Origin: JABJAG01 sp038137215
GTDB taxonomy: Bacteria > Pseudomonadota > Alphaproteobacteria > UBA6615
Direction: 5' to 3'
NCBI GenBank assembly: GCA_038137215.1
Contig: JAYQBG010000005.1
Location: forward strand, 62,001-126,000
Length of the DNA: 64,000 bases
Shown here: positions 15,279 to 23,722 of the stretch, piece after piece
Layout of the letters: every line of letters begins with the position of its first letter
Numbering within the stretch: position 1 is the stretch's first letter
Made by a program: the position numbers and the translations under genes
The notes under the pieces: generated by a model
What the model was told of the DNA's origin: nothing
The model's input: only the letters and a program-made list of their open reading frames with translations
Databases searched by the model: none

Positions 15279-16877
15279 CTAGTCGATGATTGCGATCAGC
15301 GCCAGCAGGGCGGTCACACCGATCGCCAGCCAGAGGGGCCAGCGGGCCGAAGATCGGTTCTGCAGGTCGAAGGACAGCCGCCCCTCGGTGATCGTTGTCG
15401 CGGCCTGTTCCACCGCACGCACGGCATCCGGCAGGCGCTGGACGGCCAGGATCGTGTCGGCGGTGATCTCCGCCAGCCGGGCTTCGGGTCCGCGATGCTC
15501 GCGCATCCAGTCCTCGATGAGCGGCTGGGCGAGTTGCCACATATTCAGTTCCGGGGCGAGGCGGCGGCCCACGCCTTCGGCGGTGAGCATGGTCTTCTGA
15601 AGCAGGAGAAGCTGGGGCTGGGCCTCCATATTGAAACGTTCGGAGACCTGGAACAGCTGGGCCAGAAGCCGGGCGATGGAGATTTCGTTCGGCGGGCGGT
15701 CGAAAATCGGTTCGCCGATGGCCCGGATCGCCTGCTGGAAGACTTCCCGGTCGGTGGCCGGGGGAATATAGCCTGCCTGGAAATGCACATCGGCCACACG
15801 CGCATAGTCGCGGGTGATGAAGCCCAGCAGCATGTCGGCCAGAAAATAGCGTGTGGGCCGGTCGATCCGGCCCATGATCCCGAAATCGACCACGCAGAGG
15901 GCGCCATCGGCCCGCACGAAGGCATTGCCGGGGTGCATGTCGGCGTGGAAGAAGCCGTCGCGAAAGACCTGCAGGAAAAAGGATTCCGACGCCTTGCGGA
16001 CCACGGCTTCGAGATCGTGACCGGCGGCCACCAGATCTTCCACGTCGTGGATGGGAATGGCGTCAATCCACTCGGTGGTCAGCACCCGCCGACCGGTCCG
16101 TTCCCAGTCCACTTCCGGTACGACATAGAGGTCGTCGTCCCGGAAATTGCCGTGCAGTTCCGAGGCGGCGGCACCTTCCATGCGCAGATCCATTTCCCAC
16201 CGCAGGCTGGTGGCAAAGGTCTCGACAGCTGCAATCGGCTTGAAACGCCGCAGGCGCGGCTGTGAACGTTCGGCAAGAGCGGCAATCCAGCGGAACAGTT
16301 CCAGGTCCCGCTCGATGGCGCGCTCGATCCCCGGGCGCAGGATCTTGACTGCGACCGTCCGGAAAGCGTCCGTGTTGTCTTCATCCCCGGCCGCACCGTC
16401 AGCGCTGTCAGCGCCATCAGCGTCGTCCGGGGCGATCCGGATTTTCGCGATATGAACCTGTGCGATGGAGGCCGCGGCGACAGCGGTGTCATCGAATTCG
16501 TCGAAGAGCTCGTCAACCGATTGTTCGAACTCGGCTTCGATGGCGGCGTGTGCCTCGGCGGTGGAGAATGGCGACAGACGGTCCTGCAGGGTAGACAGGT
16601 CCGTGGCGACGGTTTCGCCCACCAGGTCGGAGCGGGTGCTCAGCATCTGGCCGAATTTGATGAAGCTGGGACCGAGGTCCTGCAGGGCGCGGGCGAGGCG
16701 TTCGCCGGGGCGCAGATCCCGGATGTCCGGGGCCTTGCGAAAGCCCGAGAGCAGCCGGGCCGCGAAACTGAGACCGCCGCCGCCCGGCAGCCACTCTGCC
16801 GGAAACAGCGCGTCGTAGCGCGCAAGCGTGCGGGCAATTCCGAGCAACCGGAACAGGTTTCGCAATGCGCGGAACAT
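15279..16877 (-). CDS. ubiB: Ubiquinone biosynthesis protein UbiB (ABC1/ADCK-like ATPase)
   Basis: A 532-residue atypical protein-kinase-like ATPase needed for ubiquinone synthesis. The UbiB KxGQ motif is FIKFGQMLSTR, the Ala-rich nucleotide loop is AAASIAQVH, and the catalytic region has HADMHPGNAFV and VVDFGIMGR. A C-terminal hydrophobic anchor (WPLWLAIGVTALLALIAIID) ends the protein. An acidic, low-complexity insertion (roughly residues 142-166) splits the conserved strand between QVHIAKI and TVAVKILRPG; it is not part of the core fold. Starts 5 bases after ubiE stops. Confidence 0.95.
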   Translation of the reverse strand: MFRALRNLFRLLGIARTLARYDALFPAEWLPGGGGLSFAARLLSGFRKAPDIRDLRPGERLARALQDLGPSFIKFGQMLSTRSDLVGETVATDLSTLQDRLSPFSTAEAHAAIEAEFEQSVDELFDEFDDTAVAAASIAQVHIAKIRIAPDDADGADSADGAAGDEDNTDAFRTVAVKILRPGIERAIERDLELFRWIAALAERSQPRLRRFKPIAAVETFATSLRWEMDLRMEGAAASELHGNFRDDDLYVVPEVDWERTGRRVLTTEWIDAIPIHDVEDLVAAGHDLEAVVRKASESFFLQVFRDGFFHADMHPGNAFVRADGALCVVDFGIMGRIDRPTRYFLADMLLGFITRDYARVADVHFQAGYIPPATDREVFQQAIRAIGEPIFDRPPNEISIARLLAQLFQVSERFNMEAQPQLLLLQKTMLTAEGVGRRLAPELNMWQLAQPLIEDWMREHRGPEARLAEITADTILAVQRLPDAVRAVEQAATTITEGRLSFDLQNRSSARWPLWLAIGVTALLALIAIID

Positions 16878-16882
16878 GGGCC

Positions 16883-17671
16883 TTAGATCCGCCGGGCGGA
16901 GTGAATCGCGGCGATCCCGCCCGACAGGTTCGCGACCCGGCCCTGTTCCAGCCCCGCTTCGGCAATCAGGCCCAGCAGTGTGTCTTGATCGGGGAACTTG
17001 CGGATGCTCTCGGCAAGATAGCGATAGGCGGCTTCGTCCCGGGCGACATAGCGCCCCAGCTTCGGCAATACGGTGAAGGAATAGCCGTCGTAAATCCGAT
17101 CGAGGACTGGCAGCACCACCTTGCTGAATTCCAGGCAGAAGAACTGACCGCCCGGACGCAGCACACGTCGTGCCTCGGCCAGCGCGGCGGGAATGTCGGT
17201 TACGTTGCGCAGCCCGAAGGCGATCGTATAGACGTCATAGGTGGAGTCGGGGGCGGGAACCGCCTCGGCATTGCCGCAGACCCAGCGCAGGCCGGAGTTC
17301 GGGCCGAGAATACCCCGGTCGATGGCGCGCGCCTGTCCCACCCGCAGCATGTCCGGGTTGATGTCGCAGACCGTGATTTCGCCGCTGTTGCCGGTTTTCT
17401 CGCGCAGGCGGAAGGCGATATCGCCCGTGCCGCCGGCCACATCGAGAAATTTCATGCCCGGCCGCACCATGATCTTCTTCACGAAGGCCGCCTTCCACGC
17501 CCGATGCACGCCCATGCTCATGAGGTCGTTCATCAGGTCGTAATTTCCCGCGACCGAAGAGAACACATCGCGCACGCGCGCAGCCTTTTCGGAGACGAGG
17601 ACGTCCTCGAATCCGAAATGGGTGGTGTCGTGGGCCGCGTCGGAGGCCGCGCTCGATCCGGGGTCTGGCAT
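16883..17671 (-). CDS. ubiE: Ubiquinone/menaquinone methyltransferase UbiE
   Basis: A 262-residue SAM-dependent C-methyltransferase of the quinone pathway. Motifs: VFSSVAGNYDLMNDLMSMG, HRAWK, SAM-binding LDVAGGTGDIAFRL, and the UbiE signatures YDVYTIAFGLRNVTD and RVLRPGGQFFCLEFS. ATG 17671 (MPDPGSS) was chosen over the open upstream frame, giving a short disordered N-terminus. First gene of the ubiE-ubiB-coaBC-dut string and divergent from mutM. Confidence 0.96.
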   Translation of the reverse strand: MPDPGSSAASDAAHDTTHFGFEDVLVSEKAARVRDVFSSVAGNYDLMNDLMSMGVHRAWKAAFVKKIMVRPGMKFLDVAGGTGDIAFRLREKTGNSGEITVCDINPDMLRVGQARAIDRGILGPNSGLRWVCGNAEAVPAPDSTYDVYTIAFGLRNVTDIPAALAEARRVLRPGGQFFCLEFSKVVLPVLDRIYDGYSFTVLPKLGRYVARDEAAYRYLAESIRKFPDQDTLLGLIAEAGLEQGRVANLSGGIAAIHSARRI

Positions 17672-17796
17672 AGCGGGGGGACCATATCGGAGGAAGGGCC
17701 GGGGCGGCAAAAGAAAAGCCACGTCCGTCCAAGCGCTTATCGTCGCACACGCCGATGCCGTATGATGCCGGCTGCGATATCACAAGCTGGTCTGCC

Positions 17797-18675
17797 ATGC
17801 CCGAACTCCCCGAAGTCGAAACCGTGGTCCGCGGTCTGCGTCCTGCGCTGGAGGGACAGCGGATTGCCCGGGTCGAGGCCCGCCGCCCCGATCTCCGGTT
17901 TCCGCTGCCCGACCGGTTTGCCGACCGGCTGACCGGCCGCACCGTGACGGAGGTGACCCGGCGGGCTAAATACATCCTGATACGTCTGGACAACGGGGAA
18001 ACCTGGCTGGCGCATCTGGGCATGTCGGGACGGTTCACCGTCTCGCGGGGTGCGCGGGCCTCGTCCGGGCAGGCCGGACACAATTCCGGTTGGGCGCTGA
18101 TCGAGAAGCATGATCATGTGATTGCCGAGATGGCCGATGGCGGCCGCATCGTGTTCAACGATGCCCGCCGTTTCGGATATATGGATCTGATCCCGCCGGG
18201 CGGCGAGAGCGAGAGTCCCCATCTGCGCGCGATCGGCCCCGAGCCGCTCTCGGACGCGTTCGATGCTGGCCACCTGACCGCGACGCTGCGCGGCAGGCGC
18301 ACCCCCGTCAAATCTGCGCTGCTCGATCAGCGCGTCGTGGCCGGAATCGGCAATATCTATGCCTGCGAAGCGCTCTGGCGAGCGGGGATCAGCCCGAAGC
18401 GCAGTGCCCATACGATCGCCGGGCAGCGCGCGGTCCGGTTGGTGGACAGCGTGAAATCCGTCCTCGAGGAGGCCATCGCGGCGGGCGGGTCCTCGCTGCG
18501 CGACTACGTGCAGACCGATGGCGAACTGGGATACTTCCAGCACAACTGGGCGGTCTATGGACGGGAAGGCGAAACCTGCCCGGCCTGTGCGCAGAGCGGT
18601 AACGAGGCCTGTCGGATTCGCCGGATCGTGCAGTCGGGCCGTTCGACTTTCTATTGCCCTCGACGGCAACGCTGA
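17797..18675 (+). CDS. mutM: Formamidopyrimidine-DNA glycosylase (Fpg/MutM)
   Basis: A 292-residue base-excision repair enzyme that removes 8-oxoguanine and FaPy lesions. It starts MPELPEVETV, exposing the catalytic Pro and Glu; the active-site Lys falls in GMSGRF-adjacent sequence, and the H2TH region has KSALLDQRVVAGIGNIYACEALW. The C-terminal zinc finger is unusual: it reads CPAC-x7-C...GRSTFYCPRRQR, so the normal fourth ligand (YCPxCQ) is Arg, while an extra Cys occurs in the linker. ATG 17797 is fixed by the need for an N-terminal Pro after Met. Divergent from ubiE. Confidence 0.95.
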   Translation: MPELPEVETVVRGLRPALEGQRIARVEARRPDLRFPLPDRFADRLTGRTVTEVTRRAKYILIRLDNGETWLAHLGMSGRFTVSRGARASSGQAGHNSGWALIEKHDHVIAEMADGGRIVFNDARRFGYMDLIPPGGESESPHLRAIGPEPLSDAFDAGHLTATLRGRRTPVKSALLDQRVVAGIGNIYACEALWRAGISPKRSAHTIAGQRAVRLVDSVKSVLEEAIAAGGSSLRDYVQTDGELGYFQHNWAVYGREGETCPACAQSGNEACRIRRIVQSGRSTFYCPRRQR

Positions 18676-18691
18676 GCTATGGAGCGCTCCA

Positions 18692-19057
18692 ATGCTGCTA
18701 CGCACAAAACTTTTCGCGCTTGCGATATCGCTGGTTCTGGCCGCTGTACCAGCCGGTGCCGAATCCGCCTATCTGGCCGATATAGATGATCTGCCGCTGG
18801 CCGGGGGCCTGGTCGAGGACCCGGCAGCCCGGGTGGTCTTTGACAAGCCGGCGGGGCGAATTGTGGAAGCCGTTGCCCGTGGCCCGGTCACCGCGGATGC
18901 GGTGCGCGGGTTTTATGCGCAAACCCTTCCGGCTCTGGGGTGGCAGGCCGCCCCGGGCGGAACCTGGGTGCGCGGCGAAGACCAGTTGAAAATCGAGATC
19001 GGGCCGGCAGGCCCGCCCGTGGCCGTGCGGTTTTCCATCGCACCCCGGGGTCAATAG
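18692..19057 (+). CDS. Small exported protein of unknown function
   Basis: A 121-residue protein with a clear signal peptide (LLRTKLFALAISLVLAAV, cleavage likely after PAGAES-like AGA). The mature part of about 98 residues holds DLPLAGGLVEDPAARVVFDKPAGRIVEAVARG and FYAQTLPALGWQ...GTWVRGEDQLKIEIG. This resembles the fold of proteins in which a small alpha/beta domain senses a quadratic 'FY...LGW' motif, but no family name can be given with confidence. Starts 16 bases after mutM on the same strand; enoyl-CoA hydratase follows 54 bases later. Confidence 0.75.
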   Translation: MLLRTKLFALAISLVLAAVPAGAESAYLADIDDLPLAGGLVEDPAARVVFDKPAGRIVEAVARGPVTADAVRGFYAQTLPALGWQAAPGGTWVRGEDQLKIEIGPAGPPVAVRFSIAPRGQ

Positions 19058-19111
19058 ACCGCCGTATCGCGGCATATCAGTCCAACACGAACGCATACCG
19101 AGGAGGCCCTA

Positions 19112-19888
19112 ATGGCCTATGAAAATATCGAAATCGAGACCCGGGGACATGTCGGGATCGTCCGGCTGAACCGCCCGAAGGCGCTCAACGCACTTTGTGA
19201 CGCATTGATTCAGGAGCTCGGACGCGCCCTCGATGATTTCGAGGCCGATGACAATATCGGCGCAATCGTCCTCACCGGATCGGAGAAGGCCTTTGCTGCC
19301 GGCGCCGATATCAAGGAGATGGCCGACAAGTCCTATATGGATGCCTATCTCGAGAACTTCATCACCGATGGCTGGGAGCGGGTGACCGAGTGCCGCAAGC
19401 CGGTGATTGCTGCCGTGGCCGGATATGCGCTGGGCGGGGGCTGCGAGCTGGCCATGATGTGCGACTTCATCCTGGCAGCGGATACGGCCAAGTTCGGCCA
19501 GCCCGAGATCACCATCGGCACCATCCCCGGTGCGGGCGGCACCCAGCGCCTGACCCGTTTCGTGGGCAAGTCCAAGGCCATGGAGATGGTCCTGACGGGT
19601 CGGATGATTGATGCCGAGGAGGCCGAGCGGTCTGGCCTGGTCAGTCGTGTGGTCCCGGCCGACGATCTGATGGACGAGGCCATGAAGACGGCGGACGGCA
19701 TCTGCGATCTGTCGCGTCCGGTTGTCATGCTGGCCAAGGAGGCGGTGAACCGCGCCTATGAGACGACGCTGAGCGAAGGCGTGCGGTTCGAGCGTCGGGT
19801 TTTCCATTCGACCTTTGCCACCGAGGATCAGAAGGAAGGCATGGCTGCCTTTGCCGAGAAACGTCAGCCAAACTTCAAACACCGCTAG
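19112..19888 (+). CDS. Enoyl-CoA hydratase
   Basis: A 258-residue crotonase that hydrates trans-2-enoyl-CoA in beta-oxidation. The oxyanion-hole motif is AAGADIKEMAD; the catalytic glutamates lie in GGGCELAMMCD and FGQPEITIGTIPGAGGTQRL. The C-terminal helix has the usual FHSTFATEDQKEGMAAFAEKR. A GGAGG Shine-Dalgarno precedes ATG 19112. This gene next to rpsT and dnaA is a recurrent alphaproteobacterial arrangement. Confidence 0.94.
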   Translation: MAYENIEIETRGHVGIVRLNRPKALNALCDALIQELGRALDDFEADDNIGAIVLTGSEKAFAAGADIKEMADKSYMDAYLENFITDGWERVTECRKPVIAAVAGYALGGGCELAMMCDFILAADTAKFGQPEITIGTIPGAGGTQRLTRFVGKSKAMEMVLTGRMIDAEEAERSGLVSRVVPADDLMDEAMKTADGICDLSRPVVMLAKEAVNRAYETTLSEGVRFERRVFHSTFATEDQKEGMAAFAEKRQPNFKHR

Positions 19889-20000
19889 ACACGTATTCCG
19901 CCGGGGCCAAAGCCGCCGGAATTCCAGCCGTTTGCGCCTTGACGGCCCTTTGAGGCAGGTCTATATGCTGCGGCCAAACTGAAACGAGATTGAGAACAAC

Positions 20001-20264
20001 ATGGCCAATCATCATTCTGCCAAGGTGCGTATTCGCCGCAACGAACGCCGCGCTGCCATCAACGGCGACCGGCTCGGTCGGGTCCGGACCCATGTGAAGC
20101 GTGTCGAGACGGCCATCGCATCGGGCGACAAGGCGGCGGCCCAGGAAGCTCTTCGGGCGGCCCAGCCGGAACTGCATCGGGGCGCACAGAAAGGTGTCCT
20201 GCATGCGAACACGGCGTCGCGAAAACTCTCGCGCCTGTCAGCACGCATCAAGACGATGGCGTAA
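20001..20264 (+). CDS. rpsT: 30S ribosomal protein S20
   Basis: An 87-residue, very basic primary 16S rRNA-binding protein. Family features: MANHHSAKVRIRRNERR at the start, AAQEALRAAQPELHRGAQKGVLHANTASRKLSRLS in the last helices. Length matches S20. Followed by an intrinsic terminator 28 bases after the stop; dnaA lies about 650 bases downstream. Confidence 0.97.
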   Translation: MANHHSAKVRIRRNERRAAINGDRLGRVRTHVKRVETAIASGDKAAAQEALRAAQPELHRGAQKGVLHANTASRKLSRLSARIKTMA

Positions 20265-20292
20265 CCCACCACAGCCTTTGGGTTTTTTCGAG

Positions 20293-20315
20293 CCGCGCCC
20301 TTCGGGCGCGGTTTT
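20293..20315 (+). terminator. Rho-independent terminator of rpsT
   Basis: CCGCGCCC-TTC-GGGCGCGG at 20293-20311 forms a perfect 8-bp stem with a UUC loop, followed by TTTT. It lies directly downstream of rpsT. Confidence 0.9.
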
Positions 20316-20913
20316 CGTTTGCGGGAACAGCCGTCCGGACAAACGAAATTTTCGTGTTTTTTTATCGATTCAGCCTTTTGATCGGTTGCAGCCTGAGACC
20401 TTGCGCGCTATCGTCCGATTGCCTTTACGGGATCGAGAAACAGTAAAAATAAATACTCGGTCGGCGGTATCGACATTCATTACGAGAGAAGACTTAGAGA
20501 GCTCGGGAACATTAAATAAAACCCGATCCTCATAGAGGCGTTTTGGTTCCAGAGAAGTAAAAGTACGCTAAAAACAAATATTCAGAAGTAATACTGAATT
20601 TTTCTAAGCGGCTTGGTGTTGGGGCAAATTTGTAACGTTTCTGTCTTCGGGGCTTCGCCCTGTGTCTTTCATTTTGAATGTTTCGCCAGTTCTCTCAGCG
20701 AGTTCTCGCAGAGGGGTTCCCGGGAGGCGGGGGTGGACAGTGGCGTGTCCTTCAGGCGTTTCGCCGACGACATTGTGTGTTGTCCAGACTGTGTGAACGG
20801 ATGGCAATCGTTGCGATGATTGACCGGATGTGAGCGACCGGGGTGTGCGGGTGTTTCCTGGCGGAACCGCGCATCAGTGAATGAACATTTGTGCTTATGG
20901 AGTATCTCGCCAG
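20316..20913. other. rpsT-dnaA intergenic region, AT-rich in its first half
   Basis: About 600 bases without a supported gene. The part 20340-20610 is clearly more AT-rich than the rest of the window (for example AGTAAAAATAAATACT and CATTAAATAAAAC) and is bounded by two terminator-like hairpins. No DnaA box matching TTATCCACA was found on either strand, so an origin cannot be claimed from sequence. The dnaA promoter must lie here; a small RNA gene is possible. Short open frames in it look random. Confidence 0.5.
20580..20605. terminator. Terminator-like hairpin in the rpsT-dnaA gap
   Basis: ATTCAG-AAGTAATA-CTGAAT followed by TTTTCT forms a 6-bp stem with a T-rich tail on the + strand. It could end a short transcript starting within 20320-20560. 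The stem is short and AT-rich, so confidence is modest. Confidence 0.45.
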
Positions 20914-22353
20914 ATGGGAGAACAGTGGGGGCAAACCGACGGGTCGATGACCGAACAGTGGACGCGGGTGCGCGCACAACTGCGATCGGATGTCGGTGAT
21001 GCAGCATATAACAGCTGGTTGAAGCCGTTGACCCTGGGGGACTTTCATGGGGGGCGCCTTCGGGTAGCGGTCCCGACCCGCTTCATGCGTGACTGGATCG
21101 AGCAGAATTACAGCGCCCGCCTGTCCGAGCTTTGGGCGGCCGAAAACGATGCCGTTAAGACTGTCGAGATAATCGTCGAGCCCTCCCAGACCGTCGTGCA
21201 GCCCGCCGGCGCGCCGCCGCGTCAGCCTCTGGCGCAGCGGATCGAATCCGAGGCCGCGCCCCGCAGTGCATCCGGCAACCCGGTCTCGGCATCAGCGGTG
21301 CCTGACGGTGGTGATCCGGCGCTCGAGGATGTGCGCGCGATCATCGACGACCGTTTCAAGTTCTCCAATTTCGTGGTCGGCCGCTCGAACGAGCTCGGCC
21401 ATGCCGCCGCCCGCCGGGTTGCGGAATCCAAATCTGTCCCGTTCAACCCGCTGTTCCTTTATGGCGGTGTCGGGCTGGGCAAGACCCATCTGATGCACGC
21501 CATCGCCTGGCATATCACCGAACGCGAGCCGAAACGGCGCGTTCTCTACATGTCGGCCGAAAAGTTCATGTATCAGTTCATCCGGGCGCTGCGGTATCGC
21601 ACGATCATGGATTTCAAGGAGCAGTTCCGTTCCCTCGATGTCCTGATGATCGACGACATCCAATTTATTGCGGGCAAGGATTCGACCCAGGAAGAGTTCT
21701 TCCACACTTTCAATGCCCTGGTGGATCAGAACCGTCAGATCATCATCTCGGCCGACAAGTCCCCGTCGGATCTGGACGGCATCGAAGAGCGCCTGAAGTC
21801 GCGCCTGGGCTGCGGGCTGGTCGCCGACATTCGCCCGACCGATTACGAGCTCCGCTTGGGCATCCTGATGGCCAAGGCCGAGCAGTCGGGTGCCGATATC
21901 CCCGACAAGGTCATGGAATTCCTGGCCCACAAGATCACCTCCAACGTGCGCGAACTAGAAGGTGCGCTCAACCGGATCGTGGCGCATGCCACGCTGGTGG
22001 GCCGTGCGGTGACGCTGGAGACCACCCAGGAAGTCTTGCATGATCTTCTGCGGGCCAATGACCGGCGTGTCACCATAGAGGAGATTCAGAAACGGGTGGC
22101 CGAGCATTTCAATATTCGCCTGGCCGATATGCATTCGGCCCGCCGCGCCCGCGCCGTCGCGCGCCCGCGTCAGGTGGCGATGTATCTCGCCAAGCAACTG
22201 ACTTCGCGCTCCCTGCCCGAGATCGGCCGAAAATTCGGCGGCCGCGACCACACCACAGTGATGCACGCGGTCAAGAAAGTTGAGGAATTGCGCTCGACGG
22301 ATGCCGGATTCAACGAAGATGTGGAGCTGCTGCGCCGCATGTTGGAGATTTGA
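20914..22353 (+). CDS. dnaA: Chromosomal replication initiator DnaA
   Basis: An AAA+ initiator ATPase that opens oriC. N-terminal domain I (WTRVRAQLRSDVGDAAYNSWLKPL), variable linker near residues 90-135, Walker A GGVGLGKTHLMHAI near 182, Walker B VLMIDDIQFIAGK, and C-terminal domain IV with the signature GRDHTTVMHAVKKVEEL. The start is uncertain: ATG 20914 (MGEQWGQ, with TGGAG upstream) is used; ATG 20881 and ATG 20947 (MTEQWTRV) are in the same frame. The core length of about 470-490 is normal. Followed by dnaN after 244 bases. Confidence 0.96.
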   Translation: MGEQWGQTDGSMTEQWTRVRAQLRSDVGDAAYNSWLKPLTLGDFHGGRLRVAVPTRFMRDWIEQNYSARLSELWAAENDAVKTVEIIVEPSQTVVQPAGAPPRQPLAQRIESEAAPRSASGNPVSASAVPDGGDPALEDVRAIIDDRFKFSNFVVGRSNELGHAAARRVAESKSVPFNPLFLYGGVGLGKTHLMHAIAWHITEREPKRRVLYMSAEKFMYQFIRALRYRTIMDFKEQFRSLDVLMIDDIQFIAGKDSTQEEFFHTFNALVDQNRQIIISADKSPSDLDGIEERLKSRLGCGLVADIRPTDYELRLGILMAKAEQSGADIPDKVMEFLAHKITSNVRELEGALNRIVAHATLVGRAVTLETTQEVLHDLLRANDRRVTIEEIQKRVAEHFNIRLADMHSARRARAVARPRQVAMYLAKQLTSRSLPEIGRKFGGRDHTTVMHAVKKVEELRSTDAGFNEDVELLRRMLEI

Positions 22354-22597
22354 TCCACCGGTTCTCCGGCGACAACTTCTAACACGTTGAAAAACATAGC
22401 GTAATTCTCCCGTTCCGGGTGCATTGAACAGGTCGAAAGGCCTGTCGAATCACCGCGATTCTGCTATACTTAACCACTGTCAGAATTTTCACGGATTCAG
22501 CGGAATTCCGGGGCTTCCAGATGGAAAGCCGGATGACGCGGGAGATCACTCCAGATCTCTGCCATTCGGCACTCCGGGACACAGAGGAACAAGAAGA

Positions 22598-23716
22598 ATG
22601 AAGCTGACGATTGAGCGCGCGACCCTCCTCAAGGCGCTGGCCCATGTTCAGAGCGTGGTGGAGCGCCGCAATACCATCCCGATTCTCGCCAATGTCCTAC
22701 TCGACGGGCAGGACGGCGCGTTGACGCTGACTGCCACGGATATGGATCTGGCGATCACCGAGACAGTGCCGGCTGAAATCGGTCAGTCCGGCTCGACGAC
22801 CGCGCCGGCACACACCCTCTACGATATCGTGCGCAAGCTTCCCGACGGCGCCCAGGTGGAGATTGAGACCGACGCCTCGGCCGATCAGCTGCTGATCCGG
22901 GCGGGCCGGTCCAAGTTCAACCTGGCGACCCTGCCGGTCGAGGATTTCCCGACGATGAGTGGCGGTGACCTGCCGAACACCTTCTCGCTGGAAGCCGAGG
23001 ATTTGCGTACGCTGGTCGATCGCACCCGGTTCGCCGTTTCGACGGAAGAAACGCGCTACTATCTCAACGGTATCTATCTGCACGCCGCCGAAGACGAGGG
23101 CGCCAACATGCTGCGGGCCGTGGCAACCGACGGGCACCGCCTGGCGCGTGTCCAGCTGCCGATGCCCGATGGCGGCGACGGCATCCCCGGCGTGATCGTG
23201 CCGCGCAAGGCCATTGGGGAGTTGCGCAAGCTGATCGACGAGACCGCCGACCCGATTGAAATTTCGCTGTCGGATACACGGATTCGCATGACATTCGACA
23301 ATGCCATCCTGACCTCGAAGCTGATCGACGGAACTTTCCCGGACTACGAACGCGTCATCCCGACGGGCAACGACAAGGTTTTGTCGGTGGACCGGGGCTC
23401 CTTTGCCCAGGCTGTGGATCGTGTCTCCACCATTTCCTCGGAAAAAAGCAGGGCGATCAAACTGGCGGTCGGTACCGGTTTGCTGACCCTGTCGGCGACG
23501 AGCGCGGAAAACGGCAGCGCATCGGAAGAGCTGGAAGTGAGTTTCGAGCACGACACGATCGAGATCGGCTTCAACTCCCGCTACCTGCTGGACATCACGG
23601 CGCAGATCGAGAGTGACAGTGCCGAGTTCGTTTTTGCTGATGCATCGTCTCCGACCATCGTGCGGGATGGCGGCGATATGAGTGCGCTTTATGTGCTTAT
23701 GCCGATGCGCGTCTAG
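22598..23716 (+). CDS. dnaN: DNA polymerase III sliding clamp (beta subunit)
   Basis: A 372-residue ring-forming clamp with three clamp domains. It starts MKLTIERATLLKALAHVQSVVERRNTIPILANVLL and ends YVLMPMRV, the family's C-terminal motif. Other marks: ATDMDLAITE, RFAVSTEETRYYLNGIYLH, ATDGHRLA. An AGGAACAAG Shine-Dalgarno-like sequence precedes ATG 22598. The long gap after dnaA implies its own promoter. Followed by recF after 6 bases. Confidence 0.97.
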   Translation: MKLTIERATLLKALAHVQSVVERRNTIPILANVLLDGQDGALTLTATDMDLAITETVPAEIGQSGSTTAPAHTLYDIVRKLPDGAQVEIETDASADQLLIRAGRSKFNLATLPVEDFPTMSGGDLPNTFSLEAEDLRTLVDRTRFAVSTEETRYYLNGIYLHAAEDEGANMLRAVATDGHRLARVQLPMPDGGDGIPGVIVPRKAIGELRKLIDETADPIEISLSDTRIRMTFDNAILTSKLIDGTFPDYERVIPTGNDKVLSVDRGSFAQAVDRVSTISSEKSRAIKLAVGTGLLTLSATSAENGSASEELEVSFEHDTIEIGFNSRYLLDITAQIESDSAEFVFADASSPTIVRDGGDMSALYVLMPMRV

Positions 23717-23722
23717 GCGCGG

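Noticed and set aside
20401..20535. Small protein gene in the rpsT-dnaA gap
   Set aside because: The open frame starts inside rpsT in another frame, has no ribosome binding site and unusual composition for this genome.
20265..20913. Chromosomal origin (oriC) in front of dnaA
   Set aside because: The region is partly AT-rich, but no DnaA box matching TTATCCACA or a close variant was found on either strand. In many Alphaproteobacteria the origin is not next to dnaA.
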